A stretch of DNA of 64,000 bases. Source: DASCOT01 sp965197275. Its GTDB lineage: Bacteria > Acidobacteriota > UBA890 > WLXD01. Made by a program: the position numbers and the translations under genes. Location of the stretch: positions 1 to 64,000 of the forward strand of contig CBDAMQ010000016.1 in NCBI GenBank assembly GCA_965197275.1, written 5' to 3'. Positions within the stretch are counted from its first letter, which is position 1. Each line of letters begins with the position of its first letter. The notes beneath the pieces were generated by a model. That model had not been told where the DNA came from, searched no databases, and was given only the letters and a program-made list of their open reading frames with translations. Positions 8,253 to 15,680 of the stretch are shown here, one piece after another.

Positions 8253-9389
8253 ATGGATCTTGCGCTCGGGCTGATCTCGGGAACGTCGATGGACGGCATC
8301 GACGTGGCCCTCATCGGTTGTGACGGTGATCCTTCGGCGTTGCCGACGCTTGCCGGCTTCCACACCAGGCCCTACGACGCGCGGTTGAATGCCGATCTGC
8401 GCCTGTGTCAGGACCATGGCGACGTGGCGCATCTAGCGCGACTGAACGTTGCTGTCGGGGAGGCCTTCGCCGAGGCCGCACTGGCCCTGCTCGATGAGCT
8501 TTCGGTACGGGCTGACGAAGTGTGTTGCATTGGCTCGCACGGTCAGACCCTGGTGCACCTTCCGGAGGCGGTGGAGGTGGGCGGCCAGGCGGTGCGTGCG
8601 ACGTTGCAGATCGGTGATGCTGCCGTTATCGCGGCACGCACAGGCATTACGACGGTGAGCGATTTCCGCTCAATGGACATGGCGCTCGGCGGCGAAGGCG
8701 CCCCCCTGGTGCCGTTGCTCGACTGGCGCCTGTATCGCCACGCAAGCCGCGGTCGGGTGCTTTTGAACCTCGGTGGGGTCGCGAACGTCACCGGTTTGGC
8801 GCCGGGCGCGCCGCTCGAGTCGGTGGTGGCGTTCGATACCGGGCCTGGCAACGCGGTGCTCGATGCGACCGCTCGTCAGCGCGATGTACCCGGGGGAATC
8901 GACGTCGACGGAGCACTGGCGCTCTCGGGTCGGGTTGTCCCCGAGCTGCTTGAGGTGCTGCTGACAGACGGCTACTACGCCCGCACACCGCCCAAGTCGG
9001 CCGACGCAAGGCAGTTCGTACCGCGGTTGGATGACGACCGATTCGCGCGGCTAGCCACCGCCGATATGCTCGCTACTGTCGCGGCGCTGACGGTGACCAC
9101 CGTGGCAGATGCGGTGGATCGATGGATCGCGTCACACCAGCCAGTCGACGAGGTGCTAGTGGCTGGCGGGGGAGTGCACAATCGGGCGCTCATGCAGGGG
9201 TTGCGAGGGCGCTTCCCGATCGTCGAGCCGGTGCCGGCCGAGGAAGGCATCGATCCCGACGCGAAAGAGGCGGCAGCTTTCGCGATGCTGGCGCTCGAGA
9301 CGTTGGCAGGGCGGCCCGGAAACGTTCCGAGTGCCACTGGGGCGGCCAGGGCGGCGGTGCTGGGAACGATCGTGAGACCGCCTGTCTAG
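8253..9389 (+). CDS. anmK: Anhydro-N-acetylmuramic acid kinase
   Basis: Phosphorylates and hydrates 1,6-anhydro-MurNAc, released by lytic transglycosylases, to MurNAc-6-phosphate, so wall fragments can be recycled. The 378-residue length is normal. Motifs seen: LISGTSMDGIDVAL at the N-terminus (phosphate-binding), GSHGQTLVHLPE, TVSDFRSMDMALGGEGAPLVP and AFDTGPGNAVLDA, then VAGGGVHN near the end. It follows mutS by two bases and so is probably co-transcribed. Two wall enzymes that could supply substrate or related fragments, a lytic transglycosylase and an amidase, lie 5-8 kb further on. Confidence 0.97.
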   Translation: MDLALGLISGTSMDGIDVALIGCDGDPSALPTLAGFHTRPYDARLNADLRLCQDHGDVAHLARLNVAVGEAFAEAALALLDELSVRADEVCCIGSHGQTLVHLPEAVEVGGQAVRATLQIGDAAVIAARTGITTVSDFRSMDMALGGEGAPLVPLLDWRLYRHASRGRVLLNLGGVANVTGLAPGAPLESVVAFDTGPGNAVLDATARQRDVPGGIDVDGALALSGRVVPELLEVLLTDGYYARTPPKSADARQFVPRLDDDRFARLATADMLATVAALTVTTVADAVDRWIASHQPVDEVLVAGGGVHNRALMQGLRGRFPIVEPVPAEEGIDPDAKEAAAFAMLALETLAGRPGNVPSATGAARAAVLGTIVRPPV

Positions 9390-9474
9390 CGGCCGATTGG
9401 CGCCGGTTTCGTGGCCAAAGCGGACATGGGGTGCGTGGTAATATCGAGCCTCCGGCAGCCTCAGGAGGTGCGCG

Positions 9475-10455
9475 ATGCCTGCTCTAGAGCCAACGCCGCA
9501 TTTGTGGCACAACGGCAAGCTGATCCCGTGGGCCGAAGCGACGGTTCATGTTGGCACGCACGCCCTGCACTACGGCTCCTCCGTGTTCGAAGGAATTCGC
9601 TGCTACAAGACCGAGCGCGGCCCGGCGGTGTTTCGTCTACCGGAACACTCCCGACGTCTGGTCGACTCGGCGCGAATCTACAGGATGGATCTCGATTACG
9701 ATGCGGATGCGCTGGCTGAGGCTTGTCTGGAGACCATCCGCGCCAACGAGATGGAGCACTGCTACATCCGGCCGATCGTTTTCCGCGGTTATCATTCGCT
9801 CGGGGTGGACCCGCTGCCGTGCCCGATCGAGACGTACATCATGGTATGGGAGTGGGGCGCCTATCTAGGTGAGGAGGCGCTCGAAGCCGGGGCTGACTTG
9901 AAGGTGTCCTCGTGGAATCGAATGGCGCCCAACACCTTGCCGTTCATGGCCAAGGCCGGCGCCAACTACATGAACTCCCAGCTGGTGAAAATGGAGGCGC
10001 TGGGGGACGGCTTCGCCGAGGCGATCGCCTTGACTCCGAACGGACTGGTGTCGGAAGGCAGCGGCGAGAACATCTTCGTCGTCCGCGACGAGATCATCCA
10101 CACCCCCAGCACCGCGTCATCGATCCTGCCGGGGATTACGCGCGACTGCGTGATCACGCTCGCCCGTGACCTCGGCTTCGAGGTGCGCGAGACCGACATT
10201 CCGCGCGAGATGCTCTACATCGCCGACGAGGTGTTCATGAGTGGCACGGCGGCCGAGATCACGCCGGTACGATCGATCGATCGTGTGCAGGTCGGAGCTG
10301 GCCGACGCGGGCCCGTGACGGCTCAGATCCAGCGGCATTTCTTCGACATCGTGCAGGGACGCAGCGACGATCTGTACGGCTGGCTAACGGCGGTCTATCC
10401 CGCAGCCAGCGATCCACGCAAGGAAGCGCTGGCGGGCGAGAGCTCGGTAGCCTGA
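9475..10455 (+). CDS. ilvE: Branched-chain amino acid aminotransferase
   Basis: A PLP enzyme that transfers amino groups between glutamate and the 2-oxo acids of leucine, isoleucine and valine. The 326-residue product is a fold-type IV transaminase: HYGSSVFEGIRCY near the N-terminus, the PLP lysine at about 160 in FMAKAGANYMNSQL, then the class IV signature around EGSGENIFVV and FMSGTAAEITPVR. A perfect ribosome site (CAGGAGG) precedes the ATG. No other ilv genes are near. The 85 bases before it contain no convincing promoter. pilT begins eight bases after its stop. Confidence 0.94.
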   Translation: MPALEPTPHLWHNGKLIPWAEATVHVGTHALHYGSSVFEGIRCYKTERGPAVFRLPEHSRRLVDSARIYRMDLDYDADALAEACLETIRANEMEHCYIRPIVFRGYHSLGVDPLPCPIETYIMVWEWGAYLGEEALEAGADLKVSSWNRMAPNTLPFMAKAGANYMNSQLVKMEALGDGFAEAIALTPNGLVSEGSGENIFVVRDEIIHTPSTASSILPGITRDCVITLARDLGFEVRETDIPREMLYIADEVFMSGTAAEITPVRSIDRVQVGAGRRGPVTAQIQRHFFDIVQGRSDDLYGWLTAVYPAASDPRKEALAGESSVA

Positions 10456-10463
10456 GGACGGTA

Positions 10464-11585
10464 ATGGACCTCGACACGCTGCTCTGGGAGGCGGTTGATC
10501 GCGGCGCTTCCGACCTGCATTTGCGTGCCGGTAGCCCTCCGATGTTGCGCGTCGATGGCGAGATCGAGCCGGTAGACGACGAGCACACGCTGACGTCGGC
10601 CGATACCAGCGCCGTGGCACAGCACATCCTGAAGGACCATCAGGTGAATCTGGAGGCCATGCGCGAGGTTGATGTCGGCTACGCGGTACGAGAGCTGGGG
10701 CGCTTTCGCGTCAACCTGTTTACCAACAGCGGCCAGGTCGGCATCGTGTTACGGATCATGCCGCCGGAGCCGCTCGGGCTCGACGAGCTCCACCTGCCGC
10801 AGGTACTGGCCAAGGTCGCCGGCGAGAATCGTGGCCTCGTGCTGGTGACCGGCGTAACCGGTAGCGGCAAGTCGACGACTCTGGCTGCGATGATCGACCA
10901 CATCAATCGAAATCGATGCCGACACATCATCACCATCGAGGACCCGATCGAGTACGTCCACACTGATCGCCGCAGCCTCATAACACAGCGTCAGCTCGGG
11001 CTGGACACCAACTCGTTCGCCGACGCGTTGCGCGCCGCGCTTCGACAGGATCCCGACGTCATCCTCATCGGTGAGATGCGCGACCGCGAGACCATCGATG
11101 CGGCCGTGCTCGCTGCCGAGACCGGCCATCTGGTGTTTTCCACCCTGCACACCGTCGACGCCCCCGAAACCCTCAACCGGATCCTGGCGACCTACCCCCC
11201 GTACCAGCAGGAGCAGGTGCGCACGCAGCTGGCCGACGTTCTTCGCTCCGTGATCTCTCAGCGGCTCCTGACGCGCATCGACGGAGAGGGTCTGGTGCCC
11301 GCCGTCGAGGTCTTGATCAACACGACGTTCGTCTCTGAGTGCATCCGCGACGTGACGCGGTCGCAGAAGATCCGCGATGCGATGACCGATGGCGGCGAGC
11401 GCTACGGGATGCAGACATTCGACCAATCGATCCTCTACCTGTGTCAGTGTGAGCTCATCTCGGAGGAGGTCGCGGTCGCAGCGGCTACCGTCCCGAGCGA
11501 CCTGAAGCTGCAGCTGCGTGGCATCGTTTCGGGGATCGACCCTGGTCGCGGTACGCAGGGCGCAGGGCCGTCGCGGTCCGGTTGA
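10464..11585 (+). CDS. pilT: PilT-family type IV pilus retraction ATPase
   Basis: A hexameric secretion-type ATPase that would power pilus retraction. The 373-residue product has a PAS-like N-terminal domain (ASDLHLRAGSPPMLRVDG), Walker A at about 130-138 (GVTGSGKST), the Asp box IEDPIEYVH, Walker B VILIGEMRD and the His box FSTLHTVDA. The C-terminal AIRNLIRE-like motif required for retraction in classical PilT is not clear here; SECIRDVTR stands in that region, so it could be a PilU-like paralogue. No other pilus genes are in the window. recX overlaps its stop by four bases. Confidence 0.88.
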   Translation: MDLDTLLWEAVDRGASDLHLRAGSPPMLRVDGEIEPVDDEHTLTSADTSAVAQHILKDHQVNLEAMREVDVGYAVRELGRFRVNLFTNSGQVGIVLRIMPPEPLGLDELHLPQVLAKVAGENRGLVLVTGVTGSGKSTTLAAMIDHINRNRCRHIITIEDPIEYVHTDRRSLITQRQLGLDTNSFADALRAALRQDPDVILIGEMRDRETIDAAVLAAETGHLVFSTLHTVDAPETLNRILATYPPYQQEQVRTQLADVLRSVISQRLLTRIDGEGLVPAVEVLINTTFVSECIRDVTRSQKIRDAMTDGGERYGMQTFDQSILYLCQCELISEEVAVAAATVPSDLKLQLRGIVSGIDPGRGTQGAGPSRSG

Positions 11586-12082
11586 GCCCCAAGCGCGAGC
11601 GCACCGCCTTCGCGGACGCGCTGCGAATCATCGGCTTTCGCGACCTGACGCGACGCCGCCTCGAGGACAAGCTGCTGGCGCGTGATTACGCCCCCGAAGA
11701 TGTGAGCGCGGCGGTCACCCGTTGCGTCGAGCTCGGCTACGTCGACGATCACACCTTCGGTGTTGACCGAGCAGGAGCGGTCCTCCGGCGTCGGCCGTGC
11801 GGTCGGTTGGAGTTGCAGCGCGACTTGCAGCTCCAGGGTCTGCCTCGGACAATGATCGGCCGGGTGGTCGAGGAGGCCTATGAGGAGGCCGGCGGTGAGC
11901 GTGTCGTGCTCGCAGAGGCGGTGCGTCGCTGGATCGAGCGAAACGGCGCGCCGGTCGAATGGCCGGCGATCCGTCGGTGCTCGACTCACCTTGGGCGCCG
12001 CGGTTTCGCAGGGGGCGACGTTCAGGCGGCACTTTCTCGCTGGCTCGACGAGGTGAGCAACCGGGCTGGCTCGGCGACGTGA
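11582..12082 (+). CDS. recX: RecX regulatory protein
   Basis: RecX binds RecA filaments and limits recombinase activity. The 166-residue product is the expected length and consists of three-helix repeats: FADALRIIGFRDLTRRRLEDKL, then ELGYVDDHTFG, the conserved RecX core, and ALSRWLDEV near the end. The start is TTG overlapping the pilT stop (TTGA). In many bacteria the order is recA-recX-alaS; here recX-alaS is kept, but pilT occupies the place of recA. The last codons run into a tandem repeat, so the C-terminal tail after about residue 153 is probably recent and not conserved. Confidence 0.85.
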   Translation: MSPKRERTAFADALRIIGFRDLTRRRLEDKLLARDYAPEDVSAAVTRCVELGYVDDHTFGVDRAGAVLRRRPCGRLELQRDLQLQGLPRTMIGRVVEEAYEEAGGERVVLAEAVRRWIERNGAPVEWPAIRRCSTHLGRRGFAGGDVQAALSRWLDEVSNRAGSAT

Positions 12083-12142
12083 CCAACCCCGCTGGCTCGA
12101 CAAGGTGAGCAACTCCGCCAGCTAGACGATGTGACCATCCGA
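12039..12142 (+). repeat. Four-copy 26-bp tandem repeat at the recX 3' end
   Basis: Units 12039-12064, 12065-12090, 12091-12116 and 12117-12142 all start with GCTGGCTCG or a close variant and carry GTGA in the same place. Units 1 and 3 share AGGTGAGCAAC; units 2 and 4 share GTGACCA, so a 52-bp higher-order unit is possible. The first unit codes for the last conserved RecX residues (WLDEV). The period is not a multiple of three, so each copy puts the sequence in a new frame, and RecX stops in the second. Confidence 0.85.
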
Positions 12143-12153
12143 GGGCAGCTTCC

Positions 12154-14805
12154 GTGAGTAACCGCAGCGACGACATCCGGCAGAAGTTCATCGATTACTT
12201 CGCCGAGCATGGTCACACGCACGTGTCCAGCAGCAGCCTGGTGCCCGGCGACGACCCGACGTTGTTGTTCACCAACGCCGGCATGAACCAATTCAAGGGG
12301 ACCTTCCTCGGCGAGTCCAGTCGTCCGTACCGGCGGGCGGTGACGTCGCAAAAATGCATGCGGGTGTCGGGAAAGCACAACGATCTGGAAACCGTAGGCC
12401 GGTCGCTGTATCACCACACGTTCTTCGAGATGCTCGGCAACTTCTCCTTCGGCGACTACTTCAAGGCCGAGGCCATCGTCATGGCCTGGGAGCTGATGAC
12501 CGAGCATTTCCAACTTCCCAAGGAGCGTCTCTGGGCGACGGTCTTCGAGGAGGATGACGAGGCCGAAGAGCTGTGGCTGAAGGAAACCGACATCCAAGCC
12601 GGACGCGTCATGAGGCTCGGCAAGGAGGACAACTACTGGTCGATGGGGGACACCGGACCCTGCGGACCCTGCTCCGAGCTGCACTACGACTACGAGCTCG
12701 ACGAGCTTGGCGAGCCGGAAACCCCGGTCGACCTCGACTCGGATCGCTTTGTCGAGCTGTGGAACCTGGTGTTCATGCAGTTCAATGCCAACGCCGACGG
12801 CAGCATCGAGCCACTGCCGAGTCCCAACATCGACACCGGTGCCGGGCTGGAAAGGTTGACCGCTGTCTTGCAGGGAACGCGGTCGAACTACGACACAGAC
12901 CTCTTCCGCCCCATCATCGAGGCGGTCGCCCAAAAGGCCGGGTGCGCCTACGGGGATGCTGACGAAAGCGACGTCGCCTTGCGGGTCATCGGCGACCACA
13001 GCCGCGCGCTGGCGTTCCTGCTTGCCGACGGCGTGATGCCGGCCAACGAGGGGCGGGGCTACGTGCTCCGGAGGCTATTGCGGCGCGCCATGCGGTTCGG
13101 GATGAAGCTGGGGCTCGACGAGCCGTTCTTGCGTGCGTCGGCAATGACGGTCGTGGATCGGATGGGCGCGACTTTCGCCGAGCTGGAGGAGCACCGCGAT
13201 CTCATCGCTCGCGTGGTGCACACCGAGGAGAAGCGCTTCCTGCAAACGCTCGCGTCGGGGTCGCAGATGTTCAACGATCTTGCAGCCGGTCTCAAGGCCG
13301 CGTCTGAGTCGACAATTCCCGGCGAGGATGCGTTCCGCCTCTACGACACCTTCGGGTTGCCGATCGAGCTCACCCGGGAGTTCGCCATGGCGGAAGGACT
13401 GACGTTAGATGAGGCTGGCTTCGCCGACGCTCTGGAGGCCCAGCGTGCCCGCGCGCGCTCCGCCTGGAAGGGCGGCGACGACCAACCGTTGCGCGACCTG
13501 GTGCGAAAGCTCACCGCCGACGGCGAGCCGACGGAGTTCCTTGCCTACGAGAGCACGGCCGTCGATGGGGCCCGAATCGCGGCACTGGTGCGCGACGGAG
13601 CTGCCGTAGATCGTCTCATCGCCGGGGAAAGCGGCGGCGTGCTGGTTGACCGCACACCGTTCTACGCCGAGTCGGGCGGTCAGGTTGCCGACGTGGGTAC
13701 GGTGCGCTGGGGTAGTGGATCCGGCTCGGTCACCGATGTGCAGCGTCCGGTGTCGGGCGCGATACTGCATTTCGTGGAGGTCAGCGAGGGAGCCCTGACA
13801 GTGGGTGAAGAGGTCTCACTCGCGGTCGACGCTGAGCGCCGTCAGAGCATCCGGCGAAACCACACGGCCACCCACCTGCTGCATGCGGCCTTGCGTCGTC
13901 AGCTCGGCGAGCACGTGCGCCAGGCCGGCTCGCTGGTGGACGACAGTCGCCTACGATTCGATTTCACGCACTTCGAGGCGGTCGAAGCCAGCCATCTCGA
14001 GTCCCTCGAGACGGAGGTCAACGCCGCCATTCGCGAAGACCTGGCGCTCGACATCGAGGAGACGGATTACGACGATGCCATCGAGCGCGGGGCGTTGGCG
14101 TTCTTCGGCGAGAAGTACGGCGATCGGGTTCGGATGGTGGGGATCCCCGGCATTTCGACTGAGCTTTGTGGCGGTACGCACGTCGGCCGGACGGGCGAGA
14201 TCGGTGCCCTCGTCATCCAGCGGGAGGAGAGCGTCGGCGCCGGCATTCGCCGGATCGAGGCGGTCACCGGTGAGTCCGCGCTGCGCTCTCTTCAGCACTA
14301 CCGCGGGCTGGTACGGGATGCCGCGGGGCGAATGAAGCTCCCCGAGGACGGTCTTGCTGATAGCGTCGGCAAGCTGGTGCAGCGAGCCCAGGACGCCGAG
14401 CGCGAGCTCGAGCGGCTGCGCTTGCGGTTGGCGTCGGAGCAGGCCGGCAGCGACGTCGAGGCGGATGTTGTCGAGGTCGAAGGTGTGCGTGTGTTACGCC
14501 GGGAGGTCGAGGGGCTGGACGCGTCTGGATTGCGCAATCTGGTCGACGAGCTCAAGTCCAAGGTCGGCTCCGGGGTGGTCGTCGTGGGGATGCGAAGCGA
14601 TGCCAAGGCGGCATTGGTCGTGGGCGTCACGGCGGACGTGGCGTCGCGGCTCGGCGCCGACCAGGTGATCCGGGCAGTGGCGCCGATTGTGGGCGGCGGC
14701 GGCGGCGGACATCCTCAGCTGGCGCAAGCCGGCGGCCCGGAAGCAGGAAAAGTCAGTGAAGCGCTAGAGAGGGCTCCGGAACTGATCGCTGAACTGCTAC
14801 AGTAA
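12154..14805 (+). CDS. alaS: Alanyl-tRNA synthetase
   Basis: Charges tRNA-Ala and edits mischarged Ser and Gly. The 883-residue product is full length: class II catalytic core (FIDYFAEHGH, TNAGMNQFKG, DTGPCGPCSE, FMQFN), helical tRNA-recognition domain, editing domain with zinc ligands His570 and His574 (NHTATHLLH) and Cys672 and His676 (CGGTH), and the C-terminal DHHA1 region ending in the glycine-rich GGGGGGHPQLAQAGG. The start is GTG at 12154, after GAGGGCAG. Position after recX is a common arrangement. Confidence 0.98.
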   Translation: MSNRSDDIRQKFIDYFAEHGHTHVSSSSLVPGDDPTLLFTNAGMNQFKGTFLGESSRPYRRAVTSQKCMRVSGKHNDLETVGRSLYHHTFFEMLGNFSFGDYFKAEAIVMAWELMTEHFQLPKERLWATVFEEDDEAEELWLKETDIQAGRVMRLGKEDNYWSMGDTGPCGPCSELHYDYELDELGEPETPVDLDSDRFVELWNLVFMQFNANADGSIEPLPSPNIDTGAGLERLTAVLQGTRSNYDTDLFRPIIEAVAQKAGCAYGDADESDVALRVIGDHSRALAFLLADGVMPANEGRGYVLRRLLRRAMRFGMKLGLDEPFLRASAMTVVDRMGATFAELEEHRDLIARVVHTEEKRFLQTLASGSQMFNDLAAGLKAASESTIPGEDAFRLYDTFGLPIELTREFAMAEGLTLDEAGFADALEAQRARARSAWKGGDDQPLRDLVRKLTADGEPTEFLAYESTAVDGARIAALVRDGAAVDRLIAGESGGVLVDRTPFYAESGGQVADVGTVRWGSGSGSVTDVQRPVSGAILHFVEVSEGALTVGEEVSLAVDAERRQSIRRNHTATHLLHAALRRQLGEHVRQAGSLVDDSRLRFDFTHFEAVEASHLESLETEVNAAIREDLALDIEETDYDDAIERGALAFFGEKYGDRVRMVGIPGISTELCGGTHVGRTGEIGALVIQREESVGAGIRRIEAVTGESALRSLQHYRGLVRDAAGRMKLPEDGLADSVGKLVQRAQDAERELERLRLRLASEQAGSDVEADVVEVEGVRVLRREVEGLDASGLRNLVDELKSKVGSGVVVVGMRSDAKAALVVGVTADVASRLGADQVIRAVAPIVGGGGGGHPQLAQAGGPEAGKVSEALERAPELIAELLQ

Positions 14806-14814
14806 GGTCTGGAT

Positions 14815-14847
14815 CGCGCGCGACGCCGACCATGTATGGAGCGCGCG
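14815..14847 (+). terminator. GC hairpin after alaS, possible terminator
   Basis: CGCGCGC (14815-14821) can pair with GCGCGCG (14841-14847) across a 19-base loop, starting ten bases after the alaS stop. There is no T-run, so intrinsic termination is doubtful; the two arms also form part of an 11-base direct repeat. Confidence 0.25.
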
Positions 14848-14898
14848 ACGCAATAGTGGGTCTGCGCTACCGCTTGGGGGGCAAGCAGGAGGGCGGTC

Positions 14899-15516
14899 AT
14901 GGCCGTTGCTTGGCGCCGTGGCGGGTTCAAGGTTGGACTGGTGGGCGGCACGGTGCTCGCGTTGGTGCTCGTTGACGCGCGCCCGGCGGCCGCCCAGATC
15001 TGGGTGGTGACCGATGCCGACGGATCACAGCGCTTCACAACCTCGCCCGAACCTGGGGCCGAGGTGTTCATGCGGACCGTTCACGGACTCTGTTCGAGGC
15101 GCACCCGGACAGTGGCCATGGCAGCGCCACGCTATCGCGACGAGATTGCCACCGCCTCCGAGCGCACCGGCTTGGCACCGGAGTTGATCACTGCGGTAAT
15201 CGCTGCGGAGTCCAACTTCGACCCCAACGCCGTGTCCTCCAAGGGGGCGCAGGGCTTGATGCAACTCATGCCGGCCACTGCGGCGTCACTTGGCGTCCGC
15301 AACGTGTGGGATCCGCGCCAGAACATTCGCGCTGGCGCCGACTATCTGGCCCGGCTTTACGCCAAGTATGACGATCTCACCCTCGCCCTGGCGGCGTATA
15401 ACGCCGGAGAGGGTAGGGTGGCGCAGCACGGCGGAGTTCCTCCGTTCCGTGAAATGCGAAACTATGTTCAACGCGTCCTGAGTTACTACGAGCGCTATCG
15501 CGGTGGTGGGCCTTAG
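14899..15516 (+). CDS. Lytic murein transglycosylase (SLT domain), exported
   Basis: Cleaves the MurNAc-GlcNAc bond of peptidoglycan to leave 1,6-anhydro-MurNAc. The 205-residue protein has a signal peptide (about 1-33, ending ARPAAAQ), then a short DUF4124-like stretch (IWVVTDADGSQRFTTSPEPG), and an SLT domain from about residue 80: the catalytic Glu is in IAAESNFDPNAVS, followed by KGAQGLMQLMPATA and LALAAYNAGEGRV, all classical. It stands alone between alaS and the amidase. Its product could feed AnmK, encoded 5.5 kb upstream. Confidence 0.93.
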   Translation: MAVAWRRGGFKVGLVGGTVLALVLVDARPAAAQIWVVTDADGSQRFTTSPEPGAEVFMRTVHGLCSRRTRTVAMAAPRYRDEIATASERTGLAPELITAVIAAESNFDPNAVSSKGAQGLMQLMPATAASLGVRNVWDPRQNIRAGADYLARLYAKYDDLTLALAAYNAGEGRVAQHGGVPPFREMRNYVQRVLSYYERYRGGGP

Positions 15517-15540
15517 GGTCTGACCTTCTTGTTGTGTTTA

Positions 15541-15570
15541 GTTAGTTAACTCTAACTAGAAGTAACTAAC
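15541..15570. repeat. AT-rich inverted repeat downstream of the transglycosylase
   Basis: GTTAGTTA (15541-15548) and TAACTAAC (15563-15570) are perfect inverted arms around a 14-base loop that itself contains TAACTA. The patch is strikingly AT-rich against its surroundings. It could be a rho-independent stop for the transglycosylase gene, though no T-run follows, or a protein-binding palindrome. Confidence 0.55.
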
Positions 15571-15591
15571 CAAGAGGCTGTCGGGGCCCTG

Positions 15592-15621
15592 TTGCAGTCA
15601 AAGCGCTTTTCGTCATATACT
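15592..15621 (+). promoter_or_regulatory. Probable sigma-70-type promoter for the amidase gene
   Basis: TTGCAG (15592-15597) and TATACT (15616-15621) with an 18-base spacer, 59 bases before the amidase start. The -10 matches 5/6 and the -35 4/6 of consensus. No other good promoter is seen in this gap. Confidence 0.45.
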
Positions 15622-15680
15622 CTGACCCGATCGTTTGATCACTGGGGTGAAAGTCAGGGAGAGGCTGCGTAAAGGGTGGC

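Noticed and set aside
9390..9474. TAATAT as a -10 box for ilvE
   Set aside because: No acceptable -35 within 15-19 bases.
12039..12142. CRISPR-like array
   Set aside because: The 26-base units are contiguous with no unique spacers and no cas genes nearby.
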